Below are positions 18,200 through 27,800 of a stretch of 64,000 nucleotides of DNA, one piece after another. The position numbers were made by a program, and so were the translations under genes. Source of the stretch: Herpetomonas samuelpessoai (lineage: Eukaryota; Euglenozoa; Kinetoplastea; Trypanosomatida; Trypanosomatidae); contig JASAOC010002128.1 of assembly GCA_030849835.1 (NCBI GenBank), positions 1-64,000 of the forward strand, read 5' to 3'. A model generated the notes under the pieces. The model was not told the origin of the DNA, did no database searches, and was given only the letters and a program-made list of their open reading frames with translations. The first letter of the stretch is position 1. The number at the start of each line of letters is the position of its first letter.

Positions 18200-20158
18200 C
18201 TAGTATCGGAAATGGAGCACCCAAGCCGGAGCCTCTGACATCCACGTCGCCTCAAGCGGCGCGGTAGTCACGAAACTGCTTACGAGGCCGCCACCCGCTG
18301 CCGTGCACCACGCCGGCACACAATGGTCCTCGCCGCCCTTCTCCAATGCCTCCTGGTGAACAGCACTCGGTAAGCGAGTGGAGGCCTTCTCTCCCATGTT
18401 GCGCCACCGCTGCGCACACCGGAAGAGAGGAAACCCTGCCTCCTTGACAGGAATATCGTTGCGCAGAAGGAGCACACACGTCACGCTGCGCCAGTGTCCC
18501 TTGGCTGTGGCATCGGGGTGACCCGGCAGTAGTGCCTCTAGCCGCTCGCACAGGGGCCGCACAAAGCCCTCATCAAAGCCAAGCCCAGAGCAAAAGAGGA
18601 CGAGGTGCACCTCCTCGGTGCCGCTCAGTCGGCCGCGGCGTGGGATGCCTCTGCACAGTTTGAAGAAGTTCTCTGTGCCAGGAATGCGGTGCAAGGAAGG
18701 AGGGCTACCCGCGCTGGCGTCCGACGACGGCCGCGGGGGAGGAGCTGGGTAGCGAAAGAGCGTTTCGTTGGATAGCAGGCCCGGCCGGAGGGCGTCCCCT
18801 TCGTAGAGAAGAACGCAACCCGCAGGCTGGCGCCCCACCGGCGCTGCCGAGTCCTTGGGCCTCACCGCGACGGCCCGTGGTGGGGCTGGTGTGTAGCGCG
18901 GAGCAGCAGCACCCTTGTCAGTGGACACCGCAGCGTCCTCCTCCCTGTTCTTGCGAAACATCCCTTGCGACGTGCAGCCGCCCCCATCGAGCGTGGGCTC
19001 CTCCTCTTCCACGAGGTCTAGGAAGTTTGGCGCGATGGCGCAGCGGGCCGTCGCCATGCGGGACGGGACAAGCTCAACGCCCACGCCCAGCCAGCCAGCC
19101 ATATCCGTCGGAGGGCTCAGCCCCGCCTCTGCCATATCAGCCGACGCGCCGTGGCCCTCGTCATGGAGTGGGGAGGCTGGTGTAGCGGTGCGGCGGTTCG
19201 GGGTGCCCAGGTGCCGCTCGGAGCCTTCGGTTGCAGAGGAAAGCGCGAAGGAGTCGACCAACGACGGCGCTGGCGTCGACGTCGTGACGGGTAAGGTTGG
19301 GGAGAAGGTAGGGGTGCCCACGGGCGCGTATGGCGACGTGGGGGAGAGGTGCTCTGGAGCCTCACAAGGGTCAGGACGGCGAAAGGAACGGCCCCGCCCC
19401 GGGTGTGACAGGTACTCCATCGCGGCCAGTCGCGACCACTCGAAAAGAATCTTGCCCGTTCCGCTGCCAATGTCCACCGCCTCCATAATATACCCAGGGC
19501 TTTCCTGGGTGGGCTGGGCCGCACTCGTTGCATCGATACACGTCTCCGCGGGGTGTGCGTCCTCGCCCCTACGTGCACTGGCAATCAGGCGGGTCGCGAG
19601 TGTGTGCAGCTGTCGAACACCGACGGAAGTCAGCTCCCCATACAAGAGATCCTCCGCAGCTTTCCCCGTGGTGGTGGTGGTGGTGGCAGCTTCCGTAGCA
19701 GCCCCGCGCTCGCGCTGGCACGCCTGCAAGGCCGCCTCATCCTCTGAAGTGAGCGTGTAGCCCTCCTGCAGCTCGTGATACACTGCCTCCTTCTCCGCTT
19801 CCACCCAATCGATGCAGTCCTCGGCGGGCTTGCGCACCGTCGGCGGCCGTGACATGCAGCTCAGCGCGAACAGCTCCTCGTGCGTGCGCATCGCGGCAGC
19901 GGCAGCGGCGGCGGCTGATGAAGTCGTAGGGGGAGAGGGTGGAGGCGTGGAAGCGTCCGCTGTGTCCTTCTCTGAAGCTGCGATTGTTTCCGTGACCTGC
20001 GCCATGGCCGAAGCTGCCTGGGCGGCGGCTCGCGTGACGGCCTCCTCGATAAACGCCTGACAAGACACCTCGTACAGCTCCAGCTTCATGCTGTAGATCA
20101 TCTCTGAAAGGTGAATGGCGTAGTGAAACCACGCATCCAATGGACTGTTGCTGCTCAT
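18200..20158 (-). CDS. Class I SAM-dependent methyltransferase-like protein, possibly DOT1-like
   Basis: A 652-residue protein starting at ATG 20158. Motif I of a Rossmann methyltransferase is clear at residues 228-236 (VDIGSGTGK). The expected acidic residue at the end of strand 2 follows only at Glu362 (GVGVELVPSRMATA), because about 100 Ser/Pro/Thr-rich residues interrupt the fold. A further low-complexity insert lies at about 380-430, before GCVLLYEGDAL. Later strands (VHLVLFCSGLGFDEG, SVTCVLLLRNDI) complete the pattern. The E-L-V-P-S-R arrangement and helical N-terminus recall DOT1-type enzymes, but I cannot assign it to DOT1A or DOT1B, which are much shorter. The substrate is unknown. 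A histone or other protein methyl-acceptor is only an inference. Confidence 0.65.
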   Translation of the reverse strand: MSSNSPLDAWFHYAIHLSEMIYSMKLELYEVSCQAFIEEAVTRAAAQAASAMAQVTETIAASEKDTADASTPPPSPPTTSSAAAAAAAAMRTHEELFALSCMSRPPTVRKPAEDCIDWVEAEKEAVYHELQEGYTLTSEDEAALQACQRERGAATEAATTTTTTGKAAEDLLYGELTSVGVRQLHTLATRLIASARRGEDAHPAETCIDATSAAQPTQESPGYIMEAVDIGSGTGKILFEWSRLAAMEYLSHPGRGRSFRRPDPCEAPEHLSPTSPYAPVGTPTFSPTLPVTTSTPAPSLVDSFALSSATEGSERHLGTPNRRTATPASPLHDEGHGASADMAEAGLSPPTDMAGWLGVGVELVPSRMATARCAIAPNFLDLVEEEEPTLDGGGCTSQGMFRKNREEDAAVSTDKGAAAPRYTPAPPRAVAVRPKDSAAPVGRQPAGCVLLYEGDALRPGLLSNETLFRYPAPPPRPSSDASAGSPPSLHRIPGTENFFKLCRGIPRRGRLSGTEEVHLVLFCSGLGFDEGFVRPLCERLEALLPGHPDATAKGHWRSVTCVLLLRNDIPVKEAGFPLFRCAQRWRNMGEKASTRLPSAVHQEALEKGGEDHCVPAWCTAAGGGLVSSFVTTAPLEATWMSEAPAWVLHFRY

Positions 20159-21196
20159 TGGACAAGCAATAAGGTTTTAGGAAAGAGGTGGAAGAAATTT
20201 TTTAAAAGGCAAGAACCGTCTACGAAAAAGGTAAACAGAGAGGTAGCAGAAGGAAATGAAAATAGGAATAATAAAGAAGACGATTGGGCCACGTTGAGAG
20301 GCAGCACTGACCTTGGCAACCACTACTGCTGCTGACGAGTAAGAAAAAGAGGGACAAGAGCAATATAAACGGGTCACACCACACACGGTGGTATGTGCAA
20401 CAAACCTCGTTTTCCTTTTTTGAGGAAGGAGAGGGGAAGACTTCTACGGTATGAGGAAGTGAGGAAAAAAAAAGAGCGAAATAGCGAACTCGAAGAATGC
20501 TCCATACGATTTGCGCTGCGAGAGCGCTTATTTCACCTACACTGGTGCAGCGAAGGAGACCAAGAAGGAAACGAATCGGAGAGTGTTACAGAAAGGTGGT
20601 GATCAACAAGTTGGTGCAATATGCAAACATGATCGTTTCTCCCACCACTCTGGGAATGTGACAAGACTGTGAATCTCGCTTCAACGCCCTGACGTGTTCC
20701 ATAATTCTCATTGTCCAAATATGCCGTCGTGGTTGTTGTTACTTTTTTTTCTTTTCAGAAAATGGTGTAGCAGAGGAAAATGAAAACGAAAAGGCAGTAG
20801 CAGGAGATGAAAAGAAAAGAAGAAGAAATCGGAGCGGATGACGCGCAAGGAAGAAGATGCGTAATGATACACAAGCATAAAAACTGAGACAAAGAAAAAA
20901 AAAACAAGCAACGGAAGGAGAAAGACATCTTATGTTCTTCTGAAATCGATGTGGATAGCCATCTGAATGAAGTAGATGCTCGTTGCGAGGTAGCGGACGA
21001 CATCACGTCATCGTCGCTGGGTGATGGAGACAGGAGAGGATTTCTATCTGGCTATGCACGGCAGCGCCACCGCGAGATACCGTGCAGACACGCACACTGA
21101 GTGGGGGAAGACGGGGACGGCGGAAAGGAGGAACTCCTGCCCTCAATGATTTACGCGGCTAACCTTTTCAAAAAAAACTACATTCACTACTGCAGG
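20159..21196. other. Intergenic region
   Basis: About 1 kb between the Arg/Gly-rich gene and the methyltransferase gene. On the plus strand it is purine-rich (20170-20330 and 20740-20930), which is pyrimidine-rich in the transcript and compatible with trans-splice signals for the methyltransferase gene. No coding sequence is recognised. Confidence 0.6.
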
Positions 21197-23479
21197 CTAC
21201 TCGTCGTCAAGACGCTTGCACCGGGCACGGAACGAATGAAAGCGCGTGGTTTCCCCTCCGCCACCTCGGTGGCGCGTCCCCAAACGGTTTCCCCCTCGCC
21301 CGTCGTGCGGGGGTCGCGCATAGGTCCAAGGGGCAGCTTCGTCACCAGGCGCACTGCGTCCGACGGCACCTGAGGCCCCTCTGCGATAGCGAGCCTCTCC
21401 CCTTCCGCTTCCTCGTCCGTGTGAACTGTGCGTGACAGTGTTGGGTGGCATCAAAGGATCAAAGGCTCGTACATCTATCGGGATCCCGGGATAGACAGCT
21501 CTGGCATGGTTCTGACCGACGGCGCGGGCCAGCGAGGCCGAGGCCATCGCGTGCGCGCGTTGCACAGGGCCATGGGTAACGTATCCACTGGCAATGTCAG
21601 CGACGGTGCTGTGTTGTCGGCTAGGAAGGTTGGTCACCTGCGCAGAAGGATTCGCCTGGTGGCGAGGTGAGTCGGTGGGAACAGGGAAGTCACTCCATGC
21701 CTGCGTTGGTGCTCTGTTGGTGGGGCCATTCAGAAAGGAGCCATCGAACCCTGGGTGGAACGTCGTCCAGGGTTCGACATGCCCACTATCACCCTGGAAC
21801 GGAAATGAGGTGTGTGAATCGCGCTCCTCTGGGCCAAGCATCAGAAAATCGGTGGCACTCTGCGAAGCGTCGAGGCCTGGCTCTGCCCACGTCTGTGTCC
21901 GACTTGGTGATGAGAGCAAGAGTTGCAGGTCGCTACGCTCTCCTTCGTTTCGGTCATCGTTGATACCGGGGTCATACAGGGGAATACTATCCACGTCCGT
22001 GCCCCAACGACGGCCGTCATGGCATGCGTCCGGCACGGACGGCCGGCCCCATTGGTTCTCTTGGGCAGCAGCGTTCCACCACGCTTGCTCGCGAAACGAG
22101 GAGCGTCGTCCGTGCAGGCTACCCGACGCGTCGACGAGGAAGTCGTCGGCATTCACCGCGTCGTCGTGGGAGCGGCCTAACGCGCTCGCTGAGGAGGCGT
22201 ACGCATTGGATACATGCAGTGAACCAGTGCACGCCTCGCTCCTTGCAGCGTCACAGTTGTCTGGAAGCACAGGGTGAAGGGACACCTCCTGTGTCACTGC
22301 AGTGCCATGCCTTCCAGGGGCTCCCGTCGCGCGAGCCGGCAGCAATGGGCAGTCCTCGAAAGAGTGCACACCCTGCGTCGAGAAAGATGCGCAAGGCCAC
22401 AAGCCGCCGTCCACGGCGCTTTCTCGTGTCTGCTGTTGCTTTTGGGGATGTGGACGATGATGTCCTACAACAGAGCCTTCTCTGCCCATGAACGTACTCC
22501 CTTCGTCTCGTGGTAACAGTGGTAGTGGTGGCGGTGGTCCGACAGGTCGCCGGAGCGCGAGGCAGTCGAGGGAAGGTGCTCCTGTAGCCGTGCGCACTCG
22601 CTGCCGGCGTCGCTCTTGTGCAACGGCTTCCCGCACTCGGCGCACACTCGCCGTCGACGTCGCCTGCGAGCTTGCCGACGTCGTCGCTGTCGCCGACGGA
22701 GCCACACGACCCAGGGTGGAGGTTGTCTGTACTACATCCATCACGGAATAGTTATGGGTGTGCGACTTCGGCTGGGGACCACAGCGGGAGGCTTGAAAGT
22801 GACAACTGGTGGCTTCTTGGCGCCGTCGCTTTCCACTGTGATGACGCCCGTGGTGCGGATGGGAAGAAGGACTGCCACGTCGATTCTGACCCCACATCGG
22901 CCGCCACGCCCGTTCACCGCTGCTGTTGCTACTGCTGCTGCGGCAAGTACTCGAGCTCTCGCTGCTGCCTCTGTCGGTGCTCTCGGCATCGTGGAACCGC
23001 TTTCGTCGCAGGGGACAGGTAAGCTTCTCCCGTGCAGCTCGCGTCGGCGTCCCCGCCGGTCGTGGTCCAAGATGCTCCCGGCCATGATTGCCTTCCAGTG
23101 GAAGAAGAGGTGGGCTCCCGTCTGTGCGAGCCGCTCCCTCGTGGGTCCCTGTTTGCTCTTGCGCAGACCGAAAGACGTGTACAAGGCGTGCGGCGGCCTG
23201 TGTCACTGGTGCCGTTCCGGGTGCATCGCGGGCAGCCCTTCCACCCTCATTCTCCGGAAGAAGGGAGGCGACGCTCTGGCCCTCACGCGAGGGCGGCTGA
23301 GGCTTCGTGTCACGAGCGACAGCACCACGCGTCTCTGCGTGGGAGGGTTGATGGGAGGGGGGCGAAGGATTCCTCTGAGTGCCTTTGCTGGGTAGGATGG
23401 GGGCGAGCAGGAGGGGTGTATCTGCAGCTTGGCTGCGCTGGTCCGCCCGCGCGCGCGTTCCTCCGGTCCATCGAAACAT
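21197..23479 (-). CDS. Disordered Arg/Ser/Gly-rich hypothetical protein
   Basis: A 760-residue ORF starting at ATG 23479. I recognise no domain. Most of it is low complexity and predicted by composition to be disordered: a Ser-rich stretch (SSSTCRSSSSNSSGE), a Pro-rich segment, His-rich patches (SHPHHGRHHSG), and a C-terminal 90 residues rich in Arg and Gly (GRGSGRGEARYRRG, GRGGNRLGTRHRGGGG). That tail resembles RG/RGG regions of RNA-binding proteins that are arginine-methylated. A short, less repetitive patch (AVYPGIPIDVRAFDPLMPP) precedes it and may be the conserved core. The strand and position fit the cluster, and no competing longer ORF exists on either strand. I rate it as probably real but of unknown function. 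Confidence 0.6.
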   Translation of the reverse strand: MFRWTGGTRARADQRSQAADTPLLLAPILPSKGTQRNPSPPSHQPSHAETRGAVARDTKPQPPSREGQSVASLLPENEGGRAARDAPGTAPVTQAAARLVHVFRSAQEQTGTHEGAARTDGSPPLLPLEGNHGREHLGPRPAGTPTRAAREKLTCPLRRKRFHDAESTDRGSSESSSTCRSSSSNSSGERAWRPMWGQNRRGSPSSHPHHGRHHSGKRRRQEATSCHFQASRCGPQPKSHTHNYSVMDVVQTTSTLGRVAPSATATTSASSQATSTASVRRVREAVAQERRRQRVRTATGAPSLDCLALRRPVGPPPPLPLLPRDEGSTFMGREGSVVGHHRPHPQKQQQTRESAVDGGLWPCASFSTQGVHSFEDCPLLPARATGAPGRHGTAVTQEVSLHPVLPDNCDAARSEACTGSLHVSNAYASSASALGRSHDDAVNADDFLVDASGSLHGRRSSFREQAWWNAAAQENQWGRPSVPDACHDGRRWGTDVDSIPLYDPGINDDRNEGERSDLQLLLSSPSRTQTWAEPGLDASQSATDFLMLGPEERDSHTSFPFQGDSGHVEPWTTFHPGFDGSFLNGPTNRAPTQAWSDFPVPTDSPRHQANPSAQVTNLPSRQHSTVADIASGYVTHGPVQRAHAMASASLARAVGQNHARAVYPGIPIDVRAFDPLMPPNTVTHSSHGRGSGRGEARYRRGASGAVGRSAPGDEAAPWTYARPPHDGRGGNRLGTRHRGGGGETTRFHSFRARCKRLDDE

Positions 23480-24853
23480 GACGACACTAGGTACTCGTGG
23501 TTGTCGTCACTGGGTTGGGGGAGGGAAGGGGAGAATGCGAAGCGAGCCTCGTTTCTATGCGTGTTGTTCTGAGGTTCAGTAACTTCGCTCGCTGCGTAAA
23601 GTCTGTGGAAAACGAGCGACGATATTTTTATTTTTTGAAAAAAACTTCGTTCTGTCTCCCCTATGAATCCGTGAATGATCTGAACACGTCGAAGTTTGAC
23701 AGGCTCACTTGGTTTAAAGGGAATCTGAGAATCTTTCCATCACGGATAGACGTATTTGTACGCTGCCAAAAATTGATTTGAACCGTGCCTTGGAAAGGGT
23801 ATGTTAAATCTGAGGGAGTCTTTAAGAGAAAGAGGATCCGAAGAAGCGCAGGACCAATCCCTGCGTACAACAAACAAAGATGGGAAGAGGAAGAGCACGA
23901 GGTGTTACTTTCGTTCCAGACAGTCAAGGATCCACTCTTCTGGTGGCCTGTCGACCTAATGGGCCTTCGCCGCTCAGCCATCCTCCCACTTCAGCCGTCG
24001 CAAAAGCTGTGAAAGGCAGTGGCAGAGAAAGGACTTCTTCGCATCGTGGGGCTCACGTCAAACCCGCAAAAGAAAAGAAAAAGATAAGGAAGCAGAGATG
24101 GGTCAAGAAAGAAAGACTTCTCCCCCCGCCCCTTCAGCCTCCATATCGTCGCTCTTCCCTTCTTGGAGGAGCGTGGCATGGTGAGCCCGTCGCTTCTCTG
24201 TAAACGGAAGTCTGCAGAAGGAGAAGGTCTCGGTGCCCTCTCTGTCAGATAGTAGGAGTACGACAGCATCACCAGCATTTGCGATTCCGCATGTACGCGT
24301 TTGTTGCCTCTACTTCCTCGCCGATAAGAGATAGCGGGCTACTCTGGTGGTTGGTCTTGTGCCTGAGCGCCATGTCGCTTGCGTGCGTGCGTGCGACGGC
24401 TAGAACTTATTATTTGCTTGTTTGTGTGCTGTGTGTGTGTTGGGAACGTTAAGTAGGATTACACATCGGTGAAGGAAAGTCGTGGAAAGGGAGACGAAGA
24501 AGGAAAATTAAAAAAAACGTTCGTGCGTGGATGGAAGAGGCAACAGAGGAATAAATCGTCGGTCGCAGTCGCGTGCGGCAGAGCACCGCCTGCGCACCCA
24601 AAAGCCTTTTCCTACGGTGAAGAACGTGTGGACAAATTTTTGAACAAGGCGCGTAGTGCGGAGCAGGGGGGGAAGGGGAGGGAGGGAGCGACCAACGCAA
24701 CAGGAATGTGGAGCTCGGACCCAGTGGGACACGGAGGCAACAAGAGGATCCTGTCTGTTGGCAAGATGACGGCACCGGGAGGATAAACACCACAGAGAAA
24801 ACAATCACCACAACACCCATCCCCTCTCCGTGTTCGACGTAAGGGTGGTGGCC
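23480..24853. other. Intergenic region
   Basis: About 1.4 kb between the DUF789-like gene and the Arg/Gly-rich gene. It is AT-richer than the flanking genes, with A-rich runs near 23635-23645 and 24508-24520 and a TG-rich patch near 24425-24442. No coding sequence or RNA gene is recognised. Confidence 0.6.
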
Positions 24854-27800
24854 CTACACCGTGCAATAACGCTCCGCAAAGTCGACGAGTGCTGTATCGT
24901 ACTGCGCCCATTGGTAAAAGTCAAGGAGGCCCACAATGACGTCCCCTGTGGTCTCGCACAGCTCGCGATTGGTGCCGCCCACCATCAGCCGGCGCACCAC
25001 CTGTGGGCCTGTGGCAGGAGCTGCCTCTTGCGATAGTGAGGAGGAAGGGGCCCCTTCCTCCTCAGCGTGGCCCGCAGTGGTAACAGCGCCGCGTCCTTTC
25101 TGACCTGGGGCGCTTGGCGAGACCCCTGGCGAGAGCCTCGCCGCAGCAGCCGCCAGGGAAACCGCTGCCACGTCCTCGGAGCAGTCGAGCATCGCAACCT
25201 CCCGCAACATGCGGTAGCGCTGGGCTGCCTGCGAGAGCAGCTCCACGCCGTCCTTGAAGTAGGCGCGCTTCGCCAGAGGGGTGCGCCACGCTGGTGCCTG
25301 TCCTCCCTTCTCGTGTGGGGCGTCTGTGATGTTCTTCTTCGGCATCTCACTCGCGTCCTCCCCACCAGCGGCAACGGAGCCAGCGACCGAGGACGACGAC
25401 GACGCCGATGACGCCGTGTCGTCGCCCTTGCCAGCCGCTTCGCCAAGGGCCTCTGGAAGCAGTGGGGGTGCCATGGACGGCCCACCCTTGGTGGCCCCCT
25501 TGGCATCGGCGGGTGGGACGGCCCCGGTTTGGAAGGCCTTGTTGGTGGCAAGGGTGCTGGCCACGGCGCGGGACAGCAGCGCCAGTGCGCTCTCACGCTT
25601 GGGGGGTGCCTCCACCTCTTCGTCTGCCGACTCTGTGTCTTCCAACGTGAGACGGACCTTGGGAACAGTGGTAGCAGCAGCAGCAGCAGCAGTGGCGGCG
25701 GCGGCAGTAGCTTGCTCCTCTTCGAGCTCTTTCCGCCGCTTGAGCACCTGTAGGCGATCGCTTTCCTCCACGGCATTCCACGCCATCAGCTGCAGCGCGC
25801 TCGCCAGGAGAAACAGTGGTGCGCGCAGCGGCCACACGCCAGTCTTGCCGCCGCCGCCCCCGGTAGCGTTGCCACCGCTGGCGCCGCCTCCAACAGCGTT
25901 CCCATTGGCTCCTGCATGGGTGCCGTTGAGTGGGATGTCAGAGGCCACCATCCAGACGTCGGACCGACAGCGGTTGGGCACGAGGCCGACAATGGGAAGG
26001 CGCACGTACGGTGGCGGCATGTGCGGAGCGGCCAGCGCGGACTGCGCGTCCAGCGCGCCGACATCGGTCAGGTGCGACGACGTGGCCGCGCGGCCGGCAG
26101 AATGGGTCCGAGTTCCTACCGCTGACGGTGGGTTCGCACCAGGCGATGCTCCCATGCCGGTGCTGCCACCGCCTTCCTCGTTCTCGTTGCCGAGCCCATC
26201 CCCTACAGCGGCCGGCACGCGCCCCGAGACACTGCCCGCGCCTGGACCACCACCACCACCGCCTTGCACACAAGGCCGCACCCGCCATGCCCCTTCGACA
26301 CGACGGCCGAGCTCGTAGCGACGCGTGAACGTCCAAAGATCAAACGCAATAACAACACGGTCTGCACGGAAGACCGGACTGTTCCACGAGCTGTTCATGG
26401 CAGCCCCGTGGCTGCGGTCCGCGTACGGCAAGAAGAGGTGGTGGGGTGCGCGCAGTAGGTAGTACGCGAGGAAAGCCCCGCAGCTGTGCTTGGCGGAGTG
26501 GCCGCCGCAGAAGACTGGCTGCCACATGATGGCGATCCACGACTGATGGTCCACATCCGCTGTCGTCGCCGTCAGCAAGGTGCTGTAGGCTTCATCCGCT
26601 TGTGCCAGCTCGCGAACCTGTTCTGCCACCCCGTTACGGTTGTCCGGGCGCTCTGAGGCACTCCACGTCAGCAAGCCGTCAGAGAGCTGGTCCATGTCAG
26701 CGTCGCCAAACTGGCCACGCAACATGCGCAGCGCCTGGAGCTTGCCATGGGCAGCGGAGCACTCGTGAAAGTGGACGCGGAACCCGCTGAGGATGGGCAC
26801 GTACACCACCGTGTCCTCAGGGGGCCGCATCTTGGAGAGGAAGGCGGGCTGCACCAGCGGCACGGAGCACCCAAACGGTACGTCGAAGCTTTGCCATATC
26901 GACTCCAGCGTCAGGACAGGCTCGGTGAAGTAGGGGCCCGCGAAGTCCTGATATGGCCGCACCGACGCGAAGCCTGACGGGTTCCCGTTGCTGGAGGATT
27001 GGCCGTCTTTCTCGCTACTGCTGCCACCGCAGGAACTGCGGCTGGGGCTGCGAGGGCGACCTTCCGGACCGCCGTTGCCGTCCCTCGCAGGTGCTTCCTC
27101 TGCGTGGTGAAAGACTTCTGTCGCCTCGCTCGACAGCTTCGGTTCCACCTCGTCCTCAGGGGTGGCCACGGTTTCGTCGCTTGCCTCTACGGCTCGCTTT
27201 GACTTGAACGTTTTTGGGGAACTCATTTGATTGGCTGCTTTCTGCGGTGTAGCGCACCGCTCCGTGGGTTGCGGGGCAGCGGGCGGACATGCGGATTCGT
27301 CGCAAGGGATTTGCATTTCATAAGCGACGGGGACCTCTGGTGAGAGTGCGTTGACCAAGCACGCGTAGTTCCCGTACGTGGAAGGGTCGAAGGGGAAGTC
27401 GAGCTCCGCCTCCTCTACCCACACCTCAGCGCCTGTGTGGTGCTCGTACAGGAACGGTGACATGGCAGCCTGGGGGCCGCCACCCCCTCCACTGCTATTG
27501 TTGTTGTTATTGTTGTTGTTTGCGTTGCCTCCTTGGTTCCCAGTGGGGCCTCCGCCGTTTCCGTTTCCGCTTGGCTTGCCCACACTGCTGTTGCGGTTGT
27601 GGGGACGCGCAGCAAAGGATTGCGGCTGCGGCTGTTGTTGCGGTTGCGGTTGCTGTGCAAAGGGCGGTTGCGACGCCGGGTGTTGTGGCGGAGGCTGTTG
27701 CGCGGGCTGGTATGCTGGTCCCGCCGCCTGAAGCGATTGAGGTGTGTTCACGGTGCTGCCACCCGCGGGAGGGGTCCAGTTGCCCCTGGTCCCGCTCACG

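Noticed and set aside
25281-26318. 345-codon plus-strand ORF, and many other long plus-strand ORFs (for example 16602-17609, 28482-29282, 6992-7813)
   Set aside because: They lie fully inside well-supported minus-strand genes with very GC-rich third positions, contain no recognisable domain, and are expected shadows of codon bias.
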